Assembly: GCF_009707955.1 (NCBI RefSeq)
Contig: NZ_WMDQ01000011.1
Location: 1-64,000 of the forward strand
Reading direction: 5' to 3'
Length of the DNA: 64,000 nt
DNA from: Flavobacterium sp. LC2016-13
GTDB taxonomy: Bacteria; Bacteroidota; Bacteroidia; Flavobacteriales; Flavobacteriaceae
Shown: positions 46,801-54,381 of the stretch, one piece after another
Numbering within the stretch: position 1 is the first letter of the stretch
How the letters are laid out: each line of letters opens with the position of its first letter
The notes under the pieces: generated by a model
Database searches by the model: none
The model's input: the letters and a program-made list of their open reading frames with translations, nothing else
What the model was told of the DNA's origin: nothing
Translations under genes and position numbers: made by a program

Positions 46801-47001
46801 CTGATGACTGCCTTGGTAGCTTCATTAGGATTCCTGCCTATGGCACTGAGCAATAGTTCGGGTGCAGAGGTACAAAAGCCTTTAGCCACTGTAGTCATTG
46901 GAGGGCTTTTAATTGCAACTTTCCTGACCTTATTTGTGCTGCCTATCCTTTACATTATGTTCGAAAAAGGAATTAACTTTAAATCAAATAAACTTAAATA
47001 G
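43873..47001 (+). CDS. CzcA/CusA-family heavy-metal RND efflux pump
   Basis: The inner-membrane pump of a tripartite heavy-metal efflux system, 1042 residues with the usual 12-helix RND plan. The fourth-helix motif LDFGLIVDGAVIIVE has Asp401 and Asp407, the DFGxxxD arrangement of pumps for divalent metals (Zn, Co, Cd, Ni) rather than the Cu/Ag type. The N-terminus (IDAVPDITDNQVQVI) and the porter-domain segments are typical of HME-RND proteins. The pump is not fused to a TolC domain, unlike many Bacteroidetes homologues; a separate TolC gene lies two genes downstream and the adaptor gene after the P-type ATPase. The metal is inferred from motif only. Confidence 0.88.
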   Translation: MLNKIIEFSIKNKLIIGLFIFVLIGYGSYQFTKLPIDAVPDITDNQVQVITSAPSLGATDIERLITFPIEQSNSNIPGLKEIRSFSRFGLSVVTIVFDDATDVYWARQQVTERLSAVKDQIPKGIGEPFLAPVTTGLGEIYQYMVKTKPGYEKKYDITELRTIQDWIVRRQLLSVEGVAEVSSFGGKLKQFEIAIDPNKLQSYNITISDVFTALEKNNENTGGAYIEKGPKVLYIRSEGLIGTIDNIKDIAIKSTNTGGPLFIRDVADVRIGSAIRYGAMTYNGKGEVAGAVVMMLKGANSNIVIKNIKQRIEQIQKTLPEGVVVEPFLDRTKMVNNSISTVEKNLLEGALIVLFVLIFFLGNIRAGLIVASVIPMAMLIAVILMNLFGVSGNLMSLGALDFGLIVDGAVIIVEACLFSLHSRKSNKVSQQDMDTTVLKTSIKMRNVSVFGELIILIVYIPIFTLRGIEGKMFLPMAQTIAFALFGAFILSLTYVPMMTALFLSKNISHKKNFSDRMMEKLENFYQPLLSKALAIPRTIITITLSLFVLALITLSFMGGEFMPSLEEGDFAVETRVLPGSNLQTSMTAISQGSKILLEKFPEVEKIVGKTGSSEVPTDPMPIDASDMMVILKDKSEWTSASTFEELSEKMAKELEAVPGVSYGFQYPVQMRFNELMTGARQDVVCKIFGEDLDTLALYANKMGKIVNTVKGTSDLYVETVTGMPQVVIDYDRAAIAQYNLNIEDINRIVNTAFAGQSTGVVYEGEKRFDLVVRLEGEKRQDLADVQNLLIPIPNGTQIPLSQLAKVAITEGPNQIQREDAKRRIVVGFNVRGRDVQSIVKELQNKVNTQIKFPAGYYPTYGGAFENLNEAKTRLMIAVPVSLALIFLLLYFAFKSVKQGLLIYSAIPLSAIGGIFFLALRGMPFSISAGVGFIALFGVAVLNGLVLIAEFNSIRKSGETDLNKIVLQGTRIRLRPVLMTALVASLGFLPMALSNSSGAEVQKPLATVVIGGLLIATFLTLFVLPILYIMFEKGINFKSNKLK

Positions 47002-47008
47002 GACCATA

Positions 47009-48301
47009 ATGGATATTTTCATAACATTACTGTTGGTTTTTCTTAATGGCTTTTTTGTGGCAGCTGAATTTGCAATTGTAAAAGTTCGTTTATCACAAGT
47101 GGAATTACAAGCAAAATTAGGCAACAAAAGCGCTGTTTTATCCAAACACATCCTGCACAATCTAAACGGTTATCTTGCAGCAACACAGCTTGGGATAACC
47201 CTGGCAAGTCTTGGACTGGGATGGGTTGGAGAACCTGTTGTTTCAAAATTGATTCTGCAATTTGTTGATTTGATCGGATTGGAACTCAGTCCTGAATACG
47301 CCCATAAAATTGCCATACCAACAGCATTTGCACTGATTACAGTCTTGCATATCGTCTTCGGGGAATTAGCCCCTAAGTCTATAGCCATTCAAAAATCAGA
47401 ACAGACGACACTCTTTATCGCCTATCCGCTTCAGTTCTTTTATCTCATATTTAGGCCTTTTATATGGCTGCTCAACGGAATTGCAAACACAATACTTAAA
47501 ATCTTTGGTATTGATGCTTCCCATGGCTCGGAAGCCCATAGCAGTGATGAACTAAAGTACTTAGTCAAACAAGGAAAAGAAGACGGGGTAATTGAAGAAA
47601 TGGACTATGATATTATCAACAATGCTTTTGATTTTTCCGGGCGAACCGTTAGACAAATAATCGTGTCCAGAACAAACGTAATTTCTATTGACATCGATAA
47701 TTTTGATGATGCTGAACTGGACCGGGTAATTGATCAGGGGTTTTCCCGCATACCATGCTATGAAACAAATATTGACAATATCATCGGTGTAGTCTACCTA
47801 AAAGATCTTCTGCTAAAAGCTAAAAAGAATCAGCCCATTATAATCGCAGAAATGATGCGCCCTGTGCTTTTTGTTCCGTCTTCGAGAAAAATCGGCTCTC
47901 TTTTAAAAGAGTTTCAGCTAAAACACATCCAATTGGCCGTTGTTGTAAACGAATATGGCGGTACGCAGGGCATTGTCACCCTTGAGGATATAATTGAAGA
48001 GTTAGTAGGTGAAATACAGGACGAGACAGACGATGAAACAGCTAATGTGATTAAAAAAGAAAACAATGTTTATGAAGTACTCGCTTCAACACATTTAAAT
48101 GATATCAACGATGATCTGCCGCATCCTATAAAAAATGATGGGGAAAATGAAACCTTAGCAGGGGTACTCAATAGCAAGTTCAAAAGAATACCAGATGTCA
48201 AGGACAAAATAACATTTGATGATTATGAATTCACTATTCTCAAGAAGGTAAAACATTCGATAATTCTCGTACAATTACGGGATCTAACTAAAATAAAGTA
48301 A
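47009..48301 (+). CDS. CNNM/CorC (hemolysin) family membrane protein, first copy
   Basis: A 430-residue protein with an N-terminal DUF21 membrane domain (about 1-190), a CBS-domain pair (about 205-330; VSRTNVISID and VNEYGGTQGIVTLEDIIEELVGEI) and a C-terminal CorC/HlyC domain. Members act in magnesium, cobalt or related ion export or homeostasis. The start at 47009 lies 7 bp after the pump stop; an upstream in-frame start would overlap the pump gene. A second, related gene follows the other RND operon, so the pairing with efflux systems is repeated. Confidence 0.85.
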   Translation: MDIFITLLLVFLNGFFVAAEFAIVKVRLSQVELQAKLGNKSAVLSKHILHNLNGYLAATQLGITLASLGLGWVGEPVVSKLILQFVDLIGLELSPEYAHKIAIPTAFALITVLHIVFGELAPKSIAIQKSEQTTLFIAYPLQFFYLIFRPFIWLLNGIANTILKIFGIDASHGSEAHSSDELKYLVKQGKEDGVIEEMDYDIINNAFDFSGRTVRQIIVSRTNVISIDIDNFDDAELDRVIDQGFSRIPCYETNIDNIIGVVYLKDLLLKAKKNQPIIIAEMMRPVLFVPSSRKIGSLLKEFQLKHIQLAVVVNEYGGTQGIVTLEDIIEELVGEIQDETDDETANVIKKENNVYEVLASTHLNDINDDLPHPIKNDGENETLAGVLNSKFKRIPDVKDKITFDDYEFTILKKVKHSIILVQLRDLTKIK

Positions 48302-48303
48302 AA

Positions 48304-49509
48304 ATGAAAAGCATATCTATAATTGCCTCATTTTGTTTTTTCATGACTATTTCCGGCAATGCCCAGCAACAAATATCCATTGATAAGGCTCTTGAAACAG
48401 CATTACAGAACAACGTAAAAGCAAAAAACGCAAAGCTCAATTCTGACTATCTTCAAAAAATGACCAGGACAGGGTATGATATTTCCAACACTGGCATAGT
48501 GGGAGAATACGGCCAGTTTAATACCAATATGAACGATATCAAAATTGGTGTTTCCCAAAGCATTAAATTCCCTACAATCTACAAAAGGCAAAAACAGCTT
48601 TTGATCGAGCAGGCCAAAACCGGAGAGTGGAACCAAGCCCTATTAAAAAAAGAAATAACCAAAGATGTTACTACTGTATTCTATGAAATGGTTTATCTCA
48701 AAGAAAAAGAAAAACTCCTGCTTAAAAGCGATAGTATCTATTCTGAATTCCTGAGAAAATCAACCCTGCGTTTTAATAAAGGGGAAAGTAATATTTTAGA
48801 AAAATCAACCGCCGAGAACCAATCCGGGCAAATACAGGTTCAACTGCAGGAACTGCAAAATGATTTTAAAATGCTTCAGATACAATTTAAGTATTTACTG
48901 AATCAGGACACTGATTTTGTACCGGTATCCAATACATTTAAAATGGAATTACAGGATAATTTAGACCAAAATACCCTTGATAACCAGCCTATCATTAAAA
49001 TGAAACAGCAGGAAATAACTATCAATAAAGCCGAAATTTCATTGGAAAAATCAAAAAAACTGCCCGAACTTATCGGAGGCGTTTACTGGCAGACCTTCAA
49101 AACCAATACAGCTTTCCAGGACAGCTATAACGGCGTTTACGGCCAGTTTGGTGTGGCCTTTCCTTTATTTAACTCGTCGATTGCAAACAGGCAAAAAGCA
49201 CTGGAAACAAGCACGGAGATTACTCAAAACAATCTGGAGTTCGAAAAACTAAAATTGCAAAATCGTTATCAGGAACTGCTTTTGGAATACAAAAAAAATA
49301 AAGAAACTACCCTGTATTATGAAACCAAAGCATTAAAAAACGTAGATTTAATTACCGATGCGGCTAATAAAAAATTTATCAATGGCGATATTAACTATCT
49401 GGAATGGGTAATGCTGATCAATCAAAATACCCAGATTCAAGGCAGCTATATTGAAGCTATTAAAAGCCTCAACAGCAGCATTATTGAAATCAATTCATTA
49501 ACGAATTAA
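48304..49509 (+). CDS. TolC-family outer-membrane efflux protein
   Basis: A 401-residue outer-membrane channel protein of the TolC/CzcC type: signal peptide (MKSISIIASFCFFMTISGNAQ), then two related halves of long helices with beta segments (DKALETALQNNVKAKN; YGQFGVAFPLFNSSIANRQK). It starts 2 bp after the CNNM gene and would form the outer duct for the CzcA-like pump. Slightly short for the family but complete at both ends. Confidence 0.85.
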   Translation: MKSISIIASFCFFMTISGNAQQQISIDKALETALQNNVKAKNAKLNSDYLQKMTRTGYDISNTGIVGEYGQFNTNMNDIKIGVSQSIKFPTIYKRQKQLLIEQAKTGEWNQALLKKEITKDVTTVFYEMVYLKEKEKLLLKSDSIYSEFLRKSTLRFNKGESNILEKSTAENQSGQIQVQLQELQNDFKMLQIQFKYLLNQDTDFVPVSNTFKMELQDNLDQNTLDNQPIIKMKQQEITINKAEISLEKSKKLPELIGGVYWQTFKTNTAFQDSYNGVYGQFGVAFPLFNSSIANRQKALETSTEITQNNLEFEKLKLQNRYQELLLEYKKNKETTLYYETKALKNVDLITDAANKKFINGDINYLEWVMLINQNTQIQGSYIEAIKSLNSSIIEINSLTN

Positions 49510-49521
49510 AAACATTGGATT

Positions 49522-51360
49522 ATGAATTATAGACAAACCTTTTTCTCACGCAAGTTCCTTTGGGAAATTGTACGGATCATTACTGTAGGGATGGCCAGTT
49601 TACTGTTTTATCTCGATAGTATCCCGTTGCCAGTTTTAATTATTGCAATGGCTTTTGGACTTTTTTCTCTGGTCAAAACAGCAATACTGGACTTGATTAA
49701 AGAAAAAAAAATAGGTACAGAATTGTTTATAACAATTGCTGTTGTTATTTCTATTTTAGGAAAAGAATATCTTGCTGGTGCAGTGGTGCTTATGATCATT
49801 CTAATTGCTGAATATATTGCAAGTGCAAGTACAGAAAAAGCCAGATCCTCTATCAAAGAACTTATCGGCTCTGTTCCTAAAACAGCTATAATCAAAAAAA
49901 ATAATTCCGAATTAATAATCGATATAACAGACCTGAAAATTGGAGATGTCATTTTGGTAAAAGCCGGTGAGAAAATTCCTGTTGATGGAAAAGTAGTCAG
50001 CGGATCAGGCTCTGTCAATCAGGCCCCGATAACAGGGGAGAGTTTTCCTCAGGAAAAAAAAGAAGCCGATGATGTTTTTGCCGGAACGATACTCGAACTT
50101 GGCGCCCTTGACATTCAAATGACAAAAGCAGGACAGGATACTGTTTTTTCAAGAATTATTGCCTTGGTTGAAGATGCCCAGAGCCAGCAGGCACCTATCG
50201 AAAAATTTACCGATAAAGTAGCCTCATGGCTGATTCCTGTGGTATTTATTTTCGTTGGAACCGTATATTTTTTCACCAGGGATGTCAAGCTTGTAATTGC
50301 ATTATTAATCTTTACTTCTCCAGCTGAGTTAGGTTTGGCAACACCTTTGGTCACCATTTCTGCCATAGCACGTGCTGCGCGGGAAGGAATCTTGGTTAAA
50401 GGCGGCTTGTTTCTCGAAGAGCTCGCTAAAGTGACCACTATTGTTTTTGATAAGACCGGAACATTAACCCTGGGAAGTCCGGTAGTCAATAAAATAGAGA
50501 TCATTGATCCCTCTTACAATGAAAACCAGCTCCTTCAATTTGCAGCCACAGTAGACAGGCGCTCGGGTCATCCCCTGGCTAAAGCCATCTTAAGCCATGC
50601 AGACAAGTTAAAGCTTACTTATGGGGAACCCAAAGATTTTCAGGTCATCAAAGGACGTGGTGTTTCGGCCGAAGTAGATAAACAACTGGTGCTCTTAGGC
50701 AATAAACCTTTCATGGAAGAAAACAAAATTACATTGCCTGCAACCTCAGAAAATATTGCCGATACTGTCCTTTATCTTTCCATTGAAAATAAGCTCGCAG
50801 GGATATTCTATATCTCAGATGCCATACGCGAAGGCGCTAAGGAAATGATTGCCGGACTGAGATCAAGTGGTATAAAAAATATTGTAATGCTCACCGGTGA
50901 CAATCCCCAAACTGCCCAATATGTTTCCAATCAAATAGGCATTACCGATTACAGGGCAGATTTATTGCCCGAAGATAAGATTAACATTATCAAAGAATTA
51001 CAGAAAGGTGGTACTAAAGTAGCCATGGTAGGAGATGGAATTAATGATGCTCCCGCTCTGGTTCAGGCCAATATCGGTATTGCAATGGGAGCTATGGGAA
51101 CAGAGGCAGCAATGGAAGCCGCAGATATTGTACTGATGCAGGACAAATTGGAAAAGATTGCCAAGGCACGTGCCATCAGTAAAAGAGCCTATCGTACCAT
51201 TCGTGAAAATATTTTTGTGGGTGTAGGTGTCGTTCACGTTATTGGAATTACTTTGGTACTGCTAAAGATAATCGGGCCCGTTGAGGCTGCTGCGATCCAT
51301 CTCCTCCCCGATACATTAGTTTTTATTAATTCGATAAAACTCCTTAGAGTTAAGATTTAA
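49522..51360 (+). CDS. P1B-type metal ATPase with non-canonical SPAE membrane motif
   Basis: A 612-residue heavy-metal P-type ATPase. Present are the actuator TGES (171-174), phosphorylation site DKTGTLT with Asp310, the GHPLA motif of P1B ATPases, and the hinge GDGINDAP. No N-terminal metal-binding (CxxC) domain exists. The membrane motif that normally reads CPC or SPC is TSPAELGLATP here (265-275), with Ser and Ala at the Cys positions and Glu269 after it; the DNA at 50314-50328 is unambiguous. The pump may thus have another specificity or use Glu as ligand. It is 12 bp after the TolC gene and 51 bp before the adaptor, inside the efflux operon. Confidence 0.85.
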   Translation: MNYRQTFFSRKFLWEIVRIITVGMASLLFYLDSIPLPVLIIAMAFGLFSLVKTAILDLIKEKKIGTELFITIAVVISILGKEYLAGAVVLMIILIAEYIASASTEKARSSIKELIGSVPKTAIIKKNNSELIIDITDLKIGDVILVKAGEKIPVDGKVVSGSGSVNQAPITGESFPQEKKEADDVFAGTILELGALDIQMTKAGQDTVFSRIIALVEDAQSQQAPIEKFTDKVASWLIPVVFIFVGTVYFFTRDVKLVIALLIFTSPAELGLATPLVTISAIARAAREGILVKGGLFLEELAKVTTIVFDKTGTLTLGSPVVNKIEIIDPSYNENQLLQFAATVDRRSGHPLAKAILSHADKLKLTYGEPKDFQVIKGRGVSAEVDKQLVLLGNKPFMEENKITLPATSENIADTVLYLSIENKLAGIFYISDAIREGAKEMIAGLRSSGIKNIVMLTGDNPQTAQYVSNQIGITDYRADLLPEDKINIIKELQKGGTKVAMVGDGINDAPALVQANIGIAMGAMGTEAAMEAADIVLMQDKLEKIAKARAISKRAYRTIRENIFVGVGVVHVIGITLVLLKIIGPVEAAAIHLLPDTLVFINSIKLLRVKI

Positions 51361-51411
51361 AACCAGTTTCAAACAACTGGCTTCTGAACATATTAAATAA
51401 ACAATTCAATT

Positions 51412-52608
51412 ATGAAATCACAAATTCAAAATATAAACGCTGGAAAATCCCAGAAACAGTTCCGAGATAACACGCTGCTAAAGGGAACTAAAGACATACT
51501 GCTAATGATGACCCTACTCTTGCTTTTAGCCTCCTGTACAAACAAAAAAGAAGAGTCCCAGAGTGATGCCGCTCCAATAAAAAATACCACTACCCTTACA
51601 GATGTCCAGATTAAAAATGCAGGCATACAAACAGGAAAAATGGAACAAAAACAAATCTCATCGACCTTAAAACTAAATGGTAAAATAGATGTACCTCCCC
51701 AAAACTTAGTATCGATTAGCGTACCAATGGGAGGTTATCTAAAAAGTACCAAACTATTAGAGGGTATGTTTGTGACCAAAGGTCAGGTATTGTGTGTTGT
51801 TGAAGACCAACAGTACATCCAACTCCAGGAAGATTATCTTTTAGCCAAATCAAAAATTGGTTACGCCAAGGCTGAATTTGAAAGACAAAAAGAACTCAAT
51901 CAAAGTAAAGCCAGCAGTGACAAAGTATACCAGCAAGCCCAAACGGAATACAATTCACTTGTTGTGATGGTACAATCCTATGGGGAAAAATTAAAATTTG
52001 CAGGTATAAACCCAAACAGTATATCCGCTAAAAACATATCCAAAAGCGTTAATATTTATTCTCCAATAAGCGGTTATGTATCCAAGGTGAATGTAAATAC
52101 AGGAAAATATGTAAATCCTAGTGACATCTTATTTGAGATAGTCAATCCATCGGACATTCATTTGGCCTTGACTGTCTTTGAGAAAGATATTAATAAACTA
52201 GCTATTGGCCAGTCATTAGTAGCCTACACCAATGCCAATCCCGATAAAAAATATCCATGTAAGATTATCTTGATTGGCAAGGATTTTTCGCAAAACAGAA
52301 GTACCGAAATGCATTGTCATTTTACCAATTATGATAAAACACTTCTGCCGGGGATGTACATGAATGCTGTAATTGAACTCAACAGCCAAGAGTCTAATGT
52401 TCTGCCATCTGATGCCATCATAAATTTTGAAAACAAAGACTTCGTTTTCATAAACAAAGGCAACAAACAGTTTGAAATGAAAGAAGTCACAGTAGGAAAT
52501 TCTGAAAATGGGTTTACTGAAATTATGTCAAATGACTTAACCGGGGCGGCTATAGTGACAAAAGGAGCTTATTCTCTATTGATGAAAATGAAAAATATAG
52601 AAGAATAA
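51412..52608 (+). CDS. RND periplasmic adaptor (CusB/CzcB-like lipoprotein)
   Basis: A 398-residue membrane-fusion protein: a membrane segment ending LLLLLASC (lipobox Cys43), then the adaptor domains, with the barrel-sandwich halves near KLNGKIDVPPQNLVSISVP and IYSPISGYVSKVNVNTGKYV flanking a coiled hairpin, and a beta-barrel domain near the C-terminus. It would link the CzcA-like pump to the TolC protein. The start at 51412 leaves a ~30-residue basic N-terminal extension before the lipoprotein signal, so a later start is possible. A terminator follows, closing the operon. Confidence 0.85.
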   Translation: MKSQIQNINAGKSQKQFRDNTLLKGTKDILLMMTLLLLLASCTNKKEESQSDAAPIKNTTTLTDVQIKNAGIQTGKMEQKQISSTLKLNGKIDVPPQNLVSISVPMGGYLKSTKLLEGMFVTKGQVLCVVEDQQYIQLQEDYLLAKSKIGYAKAEFERQKELNQSKASSDKVYQQAQTEYNSLVVMVQSYGEKLKFAGINPNSISAKNISKSVNIYSPISGYVSKVNVNTGKYVNPSDILFEIVNPSDIHLALTVFEKDINKLAIGQSLVAYTNANPDKKYPCKIILIGKDFSQNRSTEMHCHFTNYDKTLLPGMYMNAVIELNSQESNVLPSDAIINFENKDFVFINKGNKQFEMKEVTVGNSENGFTEIMSNDLTGAAIVTKGAYSLLMKMKNIEE

Positions 52609-52624
52609 AAATCAACTATTTAAA

Positions 52625-52667
52625 ATGAAATTCTGAATACCAGATCAATTCAGAGTTTCATTTTTTA
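52625..52667 (+). terminator. Rho-independent terminator of the heavy-metal efflux operon
   Basis: Imperfect stem (TGAAATTCTGAAT and ATTCAGAGTTTCA, one internal mismatch bulge) followed by six T, about 17 bp after the adaptor stop. Confidence 0.75.
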
Positions 52668-52749
52668 TTGAACAGTTCATTATACTGATAAAACTTTACA
52701 TTTATTTAATTTGCGGCAGAGCCAAATTGTCATTACTTTTGACCTGTCA

Positions 52750-53142
52750 ATGAAAAAAAACAGCCAGCATAGAATTTATAAAGTGATTTGGGTCATAATG
52801 GCCTTACATATCCTGAACTTTAGTGTTGATGCACCTGACGCTCAAGATAATTCTATTGCAGAGGATTTATCCTATAACGAAATTGAAAGTATTGCAGAAT
52901 GGTTTGCAGAAGATGTGCTGCAGATTGAAGATGCCTTTTCTGAGAAAGATGAAAATGATCAGGACGATTTCAGTTTTACAAAAAAAGCAACAGCATTTGA
53001 ATTCTGTCAAATGATTTTCAACACTCCATACAAGAATCTTTTCTATCCTGTTGCACAAACTAATAACACCTTTGTAGATTATAAAAGACCTTCTCTTGGT
53101 ATTCCTTACCTGGAAGTGTTTAATCCTCCACCCGAAGCATAG
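52750..53142 (+). CDS. Small protein leading the second RND operon, 130 aa
   Basis: A 130-residue protein with a hydrophobic N-terminal segment (VIWVIMALHILNFSV) that may be a membrane anchor or signal, then an acidic region (EDAFSEKDENDQDDFSF) and a proline-rich end (FNPPPEA). No family recognised. The start at 52750 is preferred over an upstream non-ATG start. It precedes the AcrA-like gene by 73 bp, a gap that contains a small hairpin (GTCCGC / GCGGAC at 53163-53180) without T run. Confidence 0.55.
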   Translation: MKKNSQHRIYKVIWVIMALHILNFSVDAPDAQDNSIAEDLSYNEIESIAEWFAEDVLQIEDAFSEKDENDQDDFSFTKKATAFEFCQMIFNTPYKNLFYPVAQTNNTFVDYKRPSLGIPYLEVFNPPPEA

Positions 53143-53215
53143 CTTTTTCTAATTATTTTTTTGTCCGCCCCTATGCGGACTGTATCCACTTATCTTATAA
53201 TTTAAAAAAAAAAGT

Positions 53216-54370
53216 ATGTTCTGTAAAAAATCAAGACGCAATATTTTTGTCAATATTGCCTTGTCACTTGTTATACCTGTAATCCTGGTAGCTCTTTTCT
53301 CTTCTTGTAAAAAGAATCACGAGAGAACAATCACTCAGGAAAAATTTCCTGTGATTAATCCTGTTCAAATTGACACCACTTATAATAAAGAATATGTAGC
53401 TGAAATTCAGTCCATCCAAAATGTTGAATTAAGGGCTAAATTCAAAGGATTTATCGACAAAATCTATGTTGATGAGGGGCAAATTGTTCAGGCTGATCAA
53501 ACCTTATTTACACTAAATAATAGTGAATATAAATTAGAACTGCTAAAAACACAAGCCCAATTAAAATCGATTGTTTCAGATTTAAAATCCGCAGAAGTAC
53601 AACTTAAAAATACCAAAACATTAGTTGAAAAAAATATTGTATCAAGTTCTGAATTAGTTATGGCGAAATCAAAAATAGAGGCATTACAAGCCAACATAGA
53701 TGAAGCCAACGCTAATATTGCTACTGCAAAACTCAACTTATCTTTTACCAACATCAAAGCGCCTTTTAGCGGAGTGATTAATAGAATTCCAAATAAATTA
53801 GGAACTTTGGTTGAAGAAGGAACCTTGCTGACTACCATTTCTAACAACTCTGCCGTTTTTGCGTATTTCAATGTATCCGAAAAAGAATTTTTGGATTTTA
53901 AAGAAAATAATGAAGCCAATAAAAACACTTCGGTTTCCTTGCTTCTTGCCAATAATAAACTTTTGAAACAAAACGGAAAAATTGAAACCATTTTAAGCGA
54001 GCTAGATGGCGAAACAGGGACTATTGGATTTAGAGCGCGTTTTTCGAATCCTGATAATTTATTAAAGCACGGTTCCAGTGCTAAAATCGTTTTACCTGTC
54101 CCCTTAAAAAACGCCATCCTAATTCCACAAAAAACAACTTTTGAAATACAAGAAAAATTATATGTTTTTGTAGTTGATGCAAACAATAAAGTAGCGCAAA
54201 GAGAAATTACCATTTCTTCGAGAATGCCTAATTTATATGTTGTAGCTTCAGGATTAACAGTTAATGATAAAATTATTTACGAGGGCATTCAAAATGTAAA
54301 ATCAGGAATGAAAATCATTCCTGAGACAAAGTCTTTCCAAGAAGTAATTGCAATATTAACTAACCATTAA
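53216..54370 (+). CDS. AcrA/MexA-like RND periplasmic adaptor lipoprotein
   Basis: A 384-residue adaptor: membrane segment and lipobox ALFSSC (Cys31), then the classic adaptor order of barrel-sandwich (VELRAKFKGFIDKIYVDEGQ), long helical hairpin (LLKTQAQLKSIVSDL), second half (NIKAPFSGVINRIPNKLGTLV) and beta-barrel. It is 11 bp upstream of the AcrB-like pump gene and will form the tripartite complex with the NodT-type channel encoded next. Substrate of the pump unknown, probably organic compounds. Confidence 0.9.
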   Translation: MFCKKSRRNIFVNIALSLVIPVILVALFSSCKKNHERTITQEKFPVINPVQIDTTYNKEYVAEIQSIQNVELRAKFKGFIDKIYVDEGQIVQADQTLFTLNNSEYKLELLKTQAQLKSIVSDLKSAEVQLKNTKTLVEKNIVSSSELVMAKSKIEALQANIDEANANIATAKLNLSFTNIKAPFSGVINRIPNKLGTLVEEGTLLTTISNNSAVFAYFNVSEKEFLDFKENNEANKNTSVSLLLANNKLLKQNGKIETILSELDGETGTIGFRARFSNPDNLLKHGSSAKIVLPVPLKNAILIPQKTTFEIQEKLYVFVVDANNKVAQREITISSRMPNLYVVASGLTVNDKIIYEGIQNVKSGMKIIPETKSFQEVIAILTNH

Positions 54371-54381
54371 TCCAGCTAGAA

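Noticed and set aside
53163..53180. GTCCGC/GCGGAC hairpin as terminator
   Set aside because: No T run on either strand after the stem.
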